64,000 nt of DNA from Branchipolynoe longqiensis (taxonomy: Eukaryota > Annelida > Polychaeta > Phyllodocida > Polynoidae): contig CM059200.1 in NCBI GenBank assembly GCA_030323885.1, forward strand, positions 3,045,729 to 3,109,728. Reading direction: 5' to 3'. This document shows, in pieces, positions 21,535 through 32,042 of this stretch. Under the pieces are notes generated by a model. The model made no database searches, was not told the DNA's origin, and saw nothing but the letters and a program-made list of their open reading frames with translations. Every line of letters starts with the position of its first letter. Positions within the stretch are counted from its first letter, which is position 1. A program made the position numbers and the translations under genes.

Positions 21535-22358
21535 TTAGCCTGATTGACAGTTTGTTATAGTCTTTCTTGGTTTGTAGTTTTCTTCTTTTGGAAGAGTTCT
21601 TTTCTCTCCGATTCTTTTTCTACTTGGAGTCTGATGCTCCTTGGCATATCTAGGTTTTTTCGTTGCTCTGTGGGGGTGCCTCTTCAAGCTTCTCGTTTTG
21701 GCTTTTGCCTTCTGTCTGTTCCATGTCTGCCTCACTATTTTCCCCAGTGCTTTGTCTTTTTGTTTTTGTTTCTTCCCTAGACGGTACGCTTTAGTTACTA
21801 CCGTCCATCCAAGGTCACAGTCTGCTTCGCTCAGCATGCTGTGATTGTTTTCTCCGTGTTTTCATCCTCTTTTTCAGGGATACCATGCATGACAACGCTG
21901 AGCTTTTTAGTTTAGTCTTTTTGTGTTTGTTTTTAGTTTTGCGGCTGGGTCGGTGGGCATTTTGTATATTTCAATGGGTGTTTTCCTTGCTTTGTTGGTG
22001 GTTTTGTTGGCATTGGTGTTGTTTTCTTTTGTTTTCTTTTGTTTTGAGTTTTTCATACTCTGCTTTGTACCATGAGCGCTCTATTTGTAGAGTGATATAT
22101 GCCATGTGGAGTGCCTGTAGCCTGATCTCATATTTATTGTCATCTTCAGTGCCGTTTGTTTTCGGTTTGTTCTTTGTTTCCGGTTGCGCCCTTGTCTTTT
22201 CCCGTGTTATTTTTGTCTTATTTTTTTTGGCTTTCTCGTGTGAGTTCCTCTTTTACTGTCTGGATTACCAGTTTCACTTTATCTTCCTTGCTTAGCTGCT
22301 GACTTACGCTTACAGCTGTTTTTGCGACGTATTCTGGGTTTCGGTCGTTTCCCGCCAT
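21535..22358 (-). pseudogene. LINE-A ORF1: N-terminal charged region
   Basis: The ATG at 22358 opens 'MAGNDRNPEYVAKTAVSVSQ', then Lys/Glu-rich helical sequence (KEDKVKLVIQTVKEELTRES), a frameshift, then 'YEIRLQALHMAYITLQIERS' and a strongly basic stretch ending near 21600 (KKQKQKDKALGKIVRQTWNR). The basic character suits nucleic-acid binding by ORF1. The plus-strand frames here, rich in Phe/Leu/Cys, are shadows. Confidence 0.65.
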
Positions 22359-22700
22359 TTAACAGCCGTTTCTGCATGCTATGATTTTTCCTACTTTTGT
22401 GTATGTAGATTTCCGCCTATGCGATGTGTTTACATTCCTTGATACGTATCCTACCGTATCCCTGGTTGTTTATGCATGGAAATCTGTGTGGTTTTGGGTG
22501 TTGTGCACTGTTTACAGGATGGTAGAAGCCTCCTCCTGGCCGTTTCCCGCCGTTTTTAACGGTCTCCATGTTGTTTTGTTTTTGTATTTAGTAGATTCCT
22601 CCTATATGTCTTATGTTTGCATTCCTTGGTCTATCCTGTAGTATCCTGGGATGTTTATGAGGAAGATCCACTTAGACTTGGTTATTATGCACCGTTTTGA
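22346..22700 (-). promoter_or_regulatory. LINE-A 5' region with two diverged tandem monomers
   Basis: On the plus strand, 'gtttcccgccatttaacagc' (22348) and 'gtttcccgccgtttttaacg' (22545) each lead into '...catg(c/t)t...ttttgta', 'gattcctcc'/'gatttccgcc', 'gcattccttg'/'acattccttg' and 'gtatcct...tgtttatg'. The offset is about 198 bp. Tandem 5' monomers act as promoters in some mammalian L1s; a promoter role here is inferred. Confidence 0.55.
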
Positions 22701-23136
22701 ACATTGGTACTCTCGTTAATCAGCGTCCGTGCTTTCAGGGTCCACCTCCTGTCGCCATCTTGATATTTAGTTAAGTATTATTATTGTCCACGTTACTATT
22801 TGTAAATAAAAATTAATTAAATCAGGTATTACACGGTTACATGAGTATGTGAACTATTTAGCATCTATTTAGTCTAGTTGCAGTTTTTCAAGAAAATGCC
22901 ATGCTTTGAAAACGGCTATTTGGCCAAATCAGAATGGATTATTTGTTATAAATTGCACTTTTTGACATTGTATTATTAAAATTCTGTTTCACTAATTGAT
23001 TTAACAATTGACATTTTAAATTCCTTGATATGTGTACAATGGAAATTGGTTAGCAGAACTTTTCTCACATGGTTCCACTTTTTATTATATTTGGTCAAAG
23101 TTCCACTTTTAATCCAAAATTTAAACATTTTTATAT

Positions 23137-23993
23137 AGTCAGCTCTGGTTAATCCAACACTGGTTAAACCGATAATTTTGCTTACCAATAGGATTTCAGG
23201 TGTAACGGGTTTCCCCAATGCCAATTACTCTGGTTAATCCGAAACTCGCTTTCCGACACTGACACTGGTTTTTTGTAATAAACATGCCTATAGTTCTGGT
23301 TAATCTGACACTTAAAATCCACCAAACATGAATTAGCACTAATATCCCAGATTTAGACCTTTCAGTGGCTGTGCAGTCCAGTTTGTCAAAGTTTTTAAAT
23401 AATGTAATGGCCCACGGCCCTCCGACTCTCACTCACACGCAGTCACACGGAACAACACCAAGATTCAATACAGTGTACGCTTCACCCTTGGTTTATTGAA
23501 CCATCTGCTCTCCGCGGCGTCAGTAGTTGTCTGACCCACCCCCTGACTCGCCAGATCCCACATCGACTCTATAGGTGTGTGTGGGGGGGTGGGTCAACCA
23601 CACGCAGTAGAGGTCAGCCCAGTTGGGGTCTGACCGGTGGCTACCCGTGCCGCCACCTGGCGCAGTGTAATGGTACTGCGCTGGTGGCGTCGTAGTCTCC
23701 GCTGCTACCGCGTGATAGTAGAGCTCATGTTCAGACTACTACAATATCAAATAATGTTAGTGTGAATGATTGATATGTATGTTTATCTGTAATAAATGTA
23801 GATATGTTACTTAGGTGTTATTATTATTTTAATGAAAAATTGCATACATGATTCAGTCACACATAGGCCTATATATGGCTTATAAAAATAACATAAATGA
23901 CCACGAAATGGTCTAAATTGAATAATCCTACAATTTGCTATCCGACAATATTGGCTGTGTGACAGAATGTGTCGGATTAACCAGAGCTGACTG
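23137..23993. mobile_element. Pogo/Tigger-like TIR element with nested LTR
   Basis: Left 'agtcagctctggttaatcc' and right (reverse complement cagtcagctctggttaatcc) are near-identical TIRs. 'ctggttaatccgacac' variants repeat inside the left end (about 23155, 23231 and 23299). TIRs of the type CAG...CTCTGGTTAATCCGACA are typical of pogo/Tigger elements. No transposase remains. A solo LTR-like unit (23403-23743) is inserted inside. Confidence 0.7.
23403..23743 (-). mobile_element. Solo LTR-like element
   Basis: A 341-bp unit with TGTA...TACA ends (TGTAATGGCCCACGG ... GACTACTACA). Read on the minus strand it starts TGTAGTAGTCTG, is GC-rich, has AATAAA at about 23497 and ends CCATTACA. The layout (TG/CA ends, polyA signal in the distal third) suits a retrotransposon LTR. 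A second, truncated copy in the opposite orientation is at 53873. No internal retroviral-type genes flank it. Confidence 0.6.
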
Positions 23994-24019
23994 CTTTAAA
24001 TTTTCAAACTTGATTATCT

Positions 24020-24440
24020 CAAAAACAATAAAAGATATAGCCACTCACCACACACCCCTAAATCCCCACACAAGAATCCTCACCACATCCCATACACCTC
24101 CACCACACAAACCCTCACCTCCCACTACACCCCAACCACACACACCCTCAACCCCTACATCACCCTACCCATAAACTCCCACCACACACACCTATACCCC
24201 CACTCCCCCTTACACCCCGACACATCCCTAGACCACCACCAGATACACCTGTCAATGAATACCGATGTACCGTTTTTCACTCTATTATCGCCCACGATGG
24301 CCTGACTTGCGTCGCAGCGCCATCTAGAATTTTAGTTCTCTCAGTACCTCAGTCTATTTACAATATTTAGGTAGATCGAGTCTTCAACATAGGAGTTAAG
24401 AACCTCTGAAAATGATACCTGCTGTAATGGGGACCTTTCA
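24020..24440 (+). repeat. Satellite-flanking repeat, left copy
   Basis: From 'gatatagccactcaccacac' to 'aaaatgatacctgctgtaat'. It is matched almost base for base at 25713-26121 in the same orientation, C-rich array part included, plus about 190 bp of unique sequence (e.g. cgatgtaccgtttttcactc). Confidence 0.85.
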
Positions 24441-25580
24441 GTTTGAATGAGTCTCTCATCACACCTAAACCCCCACCACACACTTACACTCCCACCACAC
24501 ACCTACACCCTCACCACACCTACACCACCACACACAGACATACACCCTCACCACACACATACACCTCAATCACACACCTACACCCCACCACCACCAAAAC
24601 ACATACCACACACTTAAAACCTCACTACACACCTACACCCCCACCACACACCTACACCCCCACCACACACACCACACCTCCACCACATCGCTAAACCCTC
24701 ACCACACACCTACACCCTCACCACACCCCAAAACCCTCACCACACACCTACACCCCACTACATCCCTAAACCCCCACCACACACCTAAACCCTCACCACA
24801 CCCTCACCACACACCTAAACCCCCACCTACACCCCAACCACACCACATCCATAAACCCCCACCACACACCTACACCCCCAACACCCCAGCCACACACCTA
24901 CACCACCACACACACACCTACACAACATCCCTAAACCCTCACCACACACGCAGCACACCTACCTACACCCCCACCACATCCCTAAACCCCCACCACACAC
25001 CTACACCACCACACACACACCTACACAACATCCCTAAACCCCCACCACACACCTACACCCCCACCACACCCCTAAACCCTCACCACACACCTACACCCCC
25101 ACCACACCCCTAAACCCTCACCACACACCCCAACCACCCACCACATCCCGAAACCCCCACCACACACATACCCCCCACCACACCCCTAAACCCTCACCAC
25201 ACAACCAACACCCACCCACCAAACACCACCACCACTAAAACACATAACACACACCTAAACCCTCACCACACACCTACACCCCCACCACACACCTATACCC
25301 CACCACACACCTACACCACCACCACATCCCTAAACCCTCAACACACCTACACCCCCAAGCCGTCACCACACACCTACGCCCCCACCACACCACACACCTA
25401 CAACCCCACCACACCCCTAAACCCTCACCACACCCCTAAACCCTCACCACACCCCTAAACCCCCACCACACACCTACACCCCCAACACACCTACACCCCC
25501 ACCACACACATACCTACACCCCCACCACATCCTAAAACCCCCACTACACACCTACACCACCAACACACACACACCTACAC
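24441..25580 (+). repeat. C-rich satellite (CACCACACACCTACACCC / CCCTAAACC)
   Basis: More than 1.1 kb of imperfect units mixing 'cctacacccccaccacac' with 'ccctaaaccctcaccacac'. C is confined to the plus strand, giving strong strand asymmetry. Embedded CCCTAAA motifs resemble telomere repeats but are spaced by CACCACAC, so it is not telomeric DNA. Open frames through it (Thr/Pro/His-rich) only reflect the composition. Confidence 0.9.
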
Positions 25581-25712
25581 CCTTCTATCCAACCATGATG
25601 GCCGCCTTGGACCGGGAACAGGTGCTGCCACCAAGTGTAAAGTGAGAGAACTGGCTCATGAAAGCTCCCCATTGGTCCTGGGCTGACAGTGGATCCTTGA
25701 AAACTCCTACAC

Positions 25713-26121
25713 CAGATATAGCCACTCACCACACCCCCCTACCACGCATCGCTAAATCCCCACACACCCCCACAAGAATCCTCACCACACCCCATACACC
25801 TCCACCACACAAACCCTCACCTCCCACTACACCCCAACCACACACACCCTCAACCCCTATATCACCCTACCCCTAAACCCCCACCACACACACCTATACC
25901 CCCACTCCCCCTTACACATCCCTAGACCACCAGCAGATACACCTGTCAATGAATACCGATGTACCGTTTTTCACTCTATTATCGCCCACGATGGCCCGAC
26001 TTGCGTCGCAGCGCCATCTGGAATTTTAGTTCTCTCGGTACCTCAGTCTGTTTACAATATTTAGGTAGATCGAGTCTTTAACATAGGAGTTAAGAACCTC
26101 TGAAAATGATACCGGCTGTAA
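25713..26121 (+). repeat. Satellite-flanking repeat, right copy
   Basis: Direct copy of 24020-24440, offset by about 1.69 kb. A further short sequence, 'attggtcctgggctgacagt' plus 'ggatccttgaaaactcc', occurs at both ends of this copy (25670 and 26121), so the block has duplicated at least twice. Confidence 0.85.
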
Positions 26122-26162
26122 TTGGTCCTGGGCTGACAGTGGATCCTTGAAAACTCCCACAC

Positions 26163-26320
26163 CATAGGCTTCTACAGTAACAGGTTCGATTAAATTGACT
26201 CATTTCTGTGTGGCAACAAATGATTAAAAAGTGCATGTGTGTTTAGATTAGATATGGAGAATCAAATCGAGACAATTATTTTGGTTCTGTGATGCTTCAT
26301 CGGACCAAACAGCTTTTTAA
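26163..26320 (+). repeat. Element H fragment
   Basis: Contains the H body 'aggcttctacagtaacaggt' and the right part near 'gatgcttcatcggacc'. The left half is missing. Confidence 0.55.
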
Positions 26321-26539
26321 CACATACTTATGTACCGAATGTTCATAAAGACATGGACCTAATATAACTTACATTATAAGGATGAATAACTAGCTACTTC
26401 CAGAGTAATTTTCCCACATACATTAGATGTCACAGAGACCAGTTGGGTTTGAATACAGAGGGATGGGGAGGGTATTTTTATCACCCCTACAACCTGGTGC
26501 TATGCATCTAATTTAAAAAAAAGAAAATATGATCATATT

Positions 26540-26965
26540 GTCGTGGGGGTGATGAAAATGGGAAATATTGTGCCCAGAGCGGGACTCGAACCCACATCTC
26601 TTTGTATCCCAGGCCAGTGTGCTGAAACCATTACCTAGGCTCCCTGATGTCATCACACTACCCACACCTACGTGTCTATGTGGCTCCTTGCCTGGAATTG
26701 TAAGTCTTTTAATGCCTTCAGGGTAGGTTCAACAAATATTCATCAGTGTGTAGCTTGTTATGGTCATGGTCACAGCAACCAGTGTCATGGGGGGGGGGGG
26801 GGGGGGGGGGGGGGGGTGAAAATGGGAAATATTGCGCTTAGAGCAGGACTCAAACCTACATCTCTTTACATTCCGGGCCAGTGTGCTAACCATTACACCA
26901 CCTAGGCTCCCTCATGTCACACTACCCACGTCTGCATGTCTATGTGGCTCCTTGCCTGAGAGGTC
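26540..26965 (-). repeat. Second tRNA-derived SINE type (S2), tandem pair around a poly-G tract
   Basis: Two copies (26540-26690 and 26816-26965) share 'gtgaaaatgggaaatattg', a B box in minus orientation (gcgggactcgaacccacatc) and 'ccaggccagtgtgctgaaac' (A-box/D-arm region). On the minus strand each reads as a roughly 72-nt tRNA-like head (start GGGAGCCTAGGT, then GGTTAGCACACTGG and GGTTCGAGTCCC). A run of about 28 G lies between them at 26789-26816. They are SINE heads and not tRNA genes: the 3' halves do not pair well and the unit is longer. Confidence 0.65.
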
Positions 26966-27230
26966 AATGCAGATTACTACAATATTAACGTGGACATACA
27001 GCGAAAACAGAAAGTGTATATAATATATCACTGAAAAACATTAGTTCTATATTTTTTTTAACTGAATTATTCCGTGAATATTGTACTTAAATAATGACTT
27101 CGTCCACAAAATAAGAGAAAACTAATGAATGACATTTGAATTACCAGAGGAAAAATGAACTGTGCCTCAATATAGATGATAATTATGCACGTTCAAAGTA
27201 GGGTCAGCCGACATTTACTTAAGGGGCTGT

Positions 27231-27877
27231 CACATTAGGGTTTTTTGCGGGAGAGTACGGCGGCGTAGGCGCGTTACGTCATATACGTCGGCATACGCCA
27301 CGCCGTCATGTGCCGGCTTATGCCGTCGTACGCTTTCTCACATCTGTCAGTCCAAATTTGTTTGTGCATGCTAAAAAAATCTCGACCTACGGGAGCGTAT
27401 GGTTCATACGCTACTCATACGCTCCTCGTACGCTAGGGGTATGCCGGCGTATGCTAGGGGTATGCTGGTGTACGCTACTCATATGCTCAACTTGCGTCAT
27501 GGGTGTATCTCTGGCATATGAAGCATACGCAGAACCTATGAGTTGCGTATGGGAGCGTATTCGTAGTGTATGCAAAGCGTATGGCGGCGTATGCCCGACC
27601 TGTGGTCTCGGTATATAAAGGCGACGCACTATATACCCAGGAGCCACCAGGTGGTCGGACCGAGGAGAGATAACATAGGTCTCGCATACGCTTCGCATGC
27701 CAATCAAAACCGTCAAAAAATGTCACAGTACGCTCTCATAGGTTACGCATACGCTCAAAAACACCCGAGAGGTCACCAAAGGTCACGATACGTCGTCCCG
27801 CGCAGTTTTCCCCCATTTTCGACGTATGTTTTCAATACGGTCCCGCCATACGCTGTAATGTGACAGGGCCTTTAGGC
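27231..27877. mobile_element. Harbinger-like MITE, TTA target duplication
   Basis: TIRs 'aggggctgtcacatta' (left) and 'aggccctgtcacatta' (right, reverse complement) are flanked by TTA on both sides, the 3-bp TWA duplication typical of PIF/Harbinger. The roughly 640-bp interior is dominated by a 'cata(c)gc/tacgc' motif repeated dozens of times. It is non-coding. A transposase of the right type is encoded at 33.9 kb, which could be a source of trans-mobilisation (inference). Confidence 0.8.
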
Positions 27878-27903
27878 AGACGACAATCATCACCACAAGA
27901 CGT

Positions 27904-28060
27904 CATCATCATCATCATCATCATCATGCTGTCGGTTGTGATGCGACAAAGACTGCTTTCATTACTTGACTGCCGCTCTCCCATTTCACGAAAGCTGCCT
28001 GCAAAAGTGTTGAAGTGCTGCTGGCTTTTGCGAACGAAACACAGAGACCGCATAATGGTG
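27904..28060 (-). mobile_element. LINE-B 3' fragment
   Basis: (CAT)n tail at 27904-27928 (plus strand), then the LINE-B 3' end, joined after about 60 bp to the chimera-head block 'gaaagctgcctgcaaaagtg'. The LINE-coding segment present in other copies is deleted. Confidence 0.7.
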
Positions 28061-28091
28061 AACCAAATGTGAATCGACTACAGAGTAAGTC

Positions 28092-28435
28092 CAAAGACCC
28101 TATAATACTAAGACGGCTCACTCCCTATCTCTCCCATGGTAATGTAAATTTCGCAATGCCACCTTGTGGTGGGTTTGATCAGCCCAGCTGCTGGTTGGTG
28201 TTTCACATGTAAACACATACAATTATATTATACATGAGATAGGTAAGTATGAATACACATCAATATGAAATTGCTATGAACAAATACACATCATCATCAC
28301 ATTCATATGTACAGTTATACATATAATATAGCACCTGTTTAACCAAGAGAACAGCCAGCACCCCAAGTGGTGGATTTGATCATTTTGATTACACAGTACA
28401 GGCTGAGTGAGCCGTCTTAGTATTGTAGGGTCTTT
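28092..28435. mobile_element. MITE family F, copy 1
   Basis: Left 'caaagaccctataatactaa' and right (reverse complement aaagaccctacaatactaag) form a TIR of about 30 bp that continues 'gacggctcactc'. Flanking 'taagtcc' on both sides fits a 7-bp target duplication, allowing for a mutated terminal base. It has about 345 bp with no coding. Copies are also at 49605 and 52865. Confidence 0.8.
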
Positions 28436-28555
28436 TAAGTCCCATTCGAAGCCAACAATAGAATGTGTATTCATTTACATGATAAGCATTTGCTACAAAG
28501 TACACACACGGTTAGAGATAGCACTCATTCTTTCATTCTGAATGACACTCCCCAA

Positions 28556-28630
28556 GGTGTCTGTGTGTGTGTCTGTGTGTCTGTCTGTGTGTGTGTCTGT
28601 CTGTGTGTGCGTGTGCGTGTGTGTGCGTGC

Positions 28631-28721
<91 letters not shown>

Positions 28722-28735
28722 TGTATATATATATG
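28556..28735. repeat. (GT)n microsatellite
   Basis: About 170 bp of GT repeat with CT and GC interruptions at the left side. The open frames through it (Cys-Val repeats) are composition artefacts. Confidence 0.97.
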
Positions 28736-28759
28736 TGTTATGGTACTATGCTATGCAGG

Positions 28760-29272
28760 TATGCAGGTATTGCAGGTATAGCAAAACCTCAGGGAGTTTG
28801 ACGCCCCTGTCCTGCAGAGTTGTAAACCACTGCTGACAGAACCGAAGCCTAAGGGAGCAAACCCTAAACAGAAAACCATGTCACTGTGGCAGCATTAAGG
28901 GCAGTTGATGTATGGAACTCCCAACATCTCCCGGCCAGCCACTGCAGGGACAAATAGTTTTGTGCCTGTCTTGACATGTTCTTGCCGATGTGAAACCTTT
29001 ATTTGCTTCCTGAGAGAGTGCCGCTGGTAACTTGCAAAAGCCAGCAGCACTTCAACACTTTTGCAGGCAGCTTTCATGAAATGTTTCTGGTTACAGAAAG
29101 AGAGGGCGCCCTCGTCTCCGGTTCAAGGATACCATCAAGAGAAACCTGAAGCTGAGAGACATTAAGACCGACTCATGGATGCAACTCTCACAGCAGAGAG
29201 CTAAATGGGGAGCGGCAGTCAAGTAATGAAAGCAGTCTTTGTCGCATCGTGACTGACAGCGTGATGATGATG
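28760..29272 (+). mobile_element. Chimeric LINE-B 3'-end element
   Basis: Constant head from 'ctcagggagtttgacgcccc', then 'ctaagggagcaaaccctaaa', joined at about 29083 directly to LINE-B 'tctggttacagaaagagagg' and the 3' end, with a GAT-rich tail at about 29262. Compared with 18750-19502 it lacks about 290 bp of the RT-coding segment. Confidence 0.75.
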
Positions 29273-29594
29273 TGTGTGTATGTATGTGTGTGTGTACCTG
29301 TGCGCGTGTGTGTGTGTGCTCATACTATATACATACATATGGATTGATTAATTGATTGGCGCTCTTACACCCTGTCAGCAGCAAAAGTCAAATTCACGGA
29401 GAGCGTATATAAGGAAGTTTATCATCAATAAATCACTTTACTGATCTAAAATAAATACATTTTATTCAATTTTTGTTTCCCTAACATAATAGTTTCTCTG
29501 CGAAAATTTGCTCTACCCAAAACTATTTGTGCAACCCTCGGTTTGAGTTTCATTGGGTTTATTATGGAGCTTTGCCACCTGTCACGCCCCTGCC

Positions 29595-29870
29595 ACGGCT
29601 GATTGGTTGTTGAAGCTTTCTTTGCAACATCTAAGGTCATATCAGGACGCCAGCACCATGACCCAATATCCCACTCAGTTACGTTATCCTGACACTGTCT
29701 GAGCTAGCTAGTCCTTGCCCTATCCTAGTATAACCGAGCACCAGGCTAGGTACCGACAAGTATCAACGTTGTATGTCATTGGTTTGACTTGACCGGGAAC
29801 CGAAATCCCGGCCTTCCGAACTGGAAGTCTGCGCTCTACCGATTCCGCCACCGCGTCCGGTCTGGTGATC
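29595..29870 (-). repeat. S1 SINE
   Basis: Tail 'gcaacatctaaggtcatatc' at the left; head with 'ccgaaatcccggccttccg' at the right. The head resembles the one at 46290-46395 more than other S1 copies, so there may be subfamilies. Confidence 0.75.
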
Positions 29871-30246
29871 CTCAGCCTGCCCCGATTGACCATTTAAGTG
29901 AATGTCTTGTTAACCTGTGAGGTCTGTCTCGTTATCCTGAATGCCACAAGTTTGAATTTCATTCAAAACTGAGACTGTGCTGTAACTATATACAATTGGC
30001 GAAATGCATTGGCTACAATTATCTCAGTTACATCTAGGTCATGAGTTTTATTTCTTGTCAATGAAACAAACTTGTCGTTAAATTATGCTATTTGAAATAG
30101 TTAGCCCACCGCCTTTCCTATCGATAGTAATATTTTATTTTAAGCAATTCTGAAGCAATTTAATATCATTTCATAAGGAAAGCAAAGTAACTGTTTTGCC
30201 AAAACACATTCTCTATGTCGGCATGACGTCACAGCCCGGCCAAACT

Positions 30247-30712
30247 ACTCGCGAAGGGCAAAACAATGCAGTAATTTGTACTCAAGCAATGCTATGTCTA
30301 TGCGGAGCATTTATTTTTGCAAAATAAATTTTAAAGCTTTCATTGGGTTGATTAAAAATATCTTAATGCGCGATTGAAGAGGAAGATCTGAAGTATTCAA
30401 TTTAACCTAAGAGCAATTTTCTCTGAAAGGATTAAAAACAGAGGTAATATTGAAAGTAGGGATATTCTGAGTGTCAGTGCCAGTGCTAGCCCTACCAGAT
30501 CACGGCCTAAAAAACTATTTTTGCAAAATAAATTCAAGAACTTCCAATTGGCTGATAAAAAAAAAACTGAATGTGAAATTGTAGAGAAAGATCTGACCTA
30601 TTTAATAGAAATAAGAGAAATTTGCTTTCAAAGCACAAATTACTGTGATAGTTAGGGCAGTCTTAGTGTTGTCTCTATGACAGTGGCATCTGTTTTACCC
30701 TTCGCGTGTTGT
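30247..30712. mobile_element. Short-TIR MITE-like element
   Basis: 'cgcgaagggcaaaaca' at 30250 is mirrored by 'tgttttacccttcgcg' at 30690. Inside, two diverged copies of a block starting 'tttttgcaaaataaatt' (30316 and 30520) repeat about 200 bp apart. No coding. Confidence 0.5.
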
Positions 30713-30787
30713 GAGCGCAAAAAGTGCCCGGATGTCCGACATCGAGAATATCAGCCTTGGGCCTACTTGGATGGGGGCCTGTAGCCT

Positions 30788-31070
30788 GGGCCGCGTTCAG
30801 GATGCGCCTCCGAGACATCTCGGGGAAATCCCTGACATCACGCTAGTCTGAACGGCACCTCGAAAATGGCTGCCCCCATAGGCGGCGGCCAATTGCAATG
30901 GAAAAGCTGCGCTGTGATTGGCTGAAACCACTGAATACAGCGGCCATTTTCGATGCGCTTTTTGTCTCCTGTCTGAGATGGGAGGCATCTCCGAGACGCA
31001 CCCTGAACGCAAATAGGCCAAAAACCGTTGCGGAGACGTCTCTGTGGTGCCTCCAAGACCCACCCTGAGT
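30788..31070. mobile_element. MITE family E, copy 1 (right end decayed)
   Basis: Starts with the E terminus 'gggccgcgttcag'; the body (tggctgaaaccactgaatac) matches 46483-46776. The right terminus has drifted to 'caccctgagtg'. Confidence 0.65.
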
Positions 31071-31487
31071 GTCTTCCTTTGTGGCCGAGTTTAACCCTAT
31101 TGGGTCACGGCACAGCTCCTGACAAGCGTTGTACCGGCGGGGGTTACCCCCCCTCCCTTGAAGTTAGATATTATAGAAACATTATGGCAGTATAAATTCA
31201 ACCCTGCGGGCATAAAATAAATCAGGGAAATGCTTGCACACTAAGCCACGAAACGTAAGGGTGATTTATTTTAATTACCCACATGCGAATCAAACTACAT
31301 AAACATTTAGAATTTTAATAACCATAATTCATCAAATATAATAAATATATTCCCTTATTGGAGGTGCAGAATTTAATATTCATCATGTTTATCAACATAT
31401 TAATTACAAACATGAGACAATTTAGTCTATTATTATATTATACAGATCCATCTCTCACACACAAATTAGACTCCTCCCTCCTGCTAA

Positions 31488-32042
31488 TAGAGGGTATGCA
31501 CTGACATCATGCTAAACGGAAGTGCGGCCATTGTGGCACAGTAACAAACTCAATGCATTGTCAATGGCAGTGAGCAATCTTCATACAGAAAATGTGAAAT
31601 AGTTAAAAATTACACCACCTAGAAACAAGCCGCTTGGACACATATAGAAAACATATTCAACGAAAAGATTATATTAAATAGACAAGGTGAGGGTTCTGCA
31701 TTTCTATTAATTTTGAATAAAATAGACGGTTCGCACTGTGCATACCGGCAAACTCAATGCATTGTCACGTGAGCAATCTTCATACACAAAAAGTGAAATA
31801 TCTCTAAAAACCACACCACCTGGAAGCAAACCGATTGGAACACTAAAAGTCATATAGAAAACATATTCAACAAACAGATTATATTAAATTTATAAGGTTA
31901 GGATTCTGCATTTCTATTAATTTGGAATAAAACAAAGAATGAGCTACTATGTTATTGTTAATGCAACCGGCAGGTTGTTTACTGGTTGATATCGGCACAA
32001 CGGCCGCGCATCCGGTTAATGACGTCACGGGAATACACTCTA
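31488..32042. mobile_element. TIR element family C
   Basis: Left 'tagagggtatgcactgacat' and right (reverse complement tagagtgtattcccgtgacg) form an imperfect TIR of about 48 bp that includes 'gcggccattgtggc'. The interior has two tandem units of about 240 bp (landmarks 'aactcaatgcattgtca' and 'agattatattaaat'). The fuller relative is at 59438-61062. No coding. Confidence 0.75.

Larger units (their letters stand above)
15165..22775 (-). mobile_element. LINE-A copy 2, near full-length non-LTR retrotransposon with nested insertions
   Basis: Minus strand, read right to left: 5' UTR with two tandem monomers (about 22700-22380), ORF1 (22358 to about 20045; NADAR then SGNH esterase), ORF2 (from 19723; AP-like endonuclease, then RT), and a 3' UTR shared with copy 1. 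Two insertions split the endonuclease: a LINE-B chimera (18750-19502) and a TIR element (17955-18560). Numerous frameshifts and stops show it is dead. The esterase ORF1 and RT style point to the CR1/L2/Crack assemblage. Confidence 0.85.

Noticed and set aside
21243..22641. Several plus-strand frames rich in Phe, Leu and Cys that look like membrane proteins
   Set aside because: They are reverse-strand shadows of the A-rich LINE-A ORF1; the minus strand carries the charged ORF1 and its domains.
24441..25580. Telomeric repeat tract
   Set aside because: CCCTAA motifs are separated by CACCACACACC units and lie in unique flanks; not a tandem hexamer array.
26560..26640. tRNA gene on the minus strand
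   Set aside because: Boxes A and B are present, but the arms pair poorly, a second copy lies 270 bp away and the repeat extends beyond tRNA length, as in a SINE.
28463..28836. Open frames with Cys-Val-Cys repeats
   Set aside because: Pure translation of a GT microsatellite.
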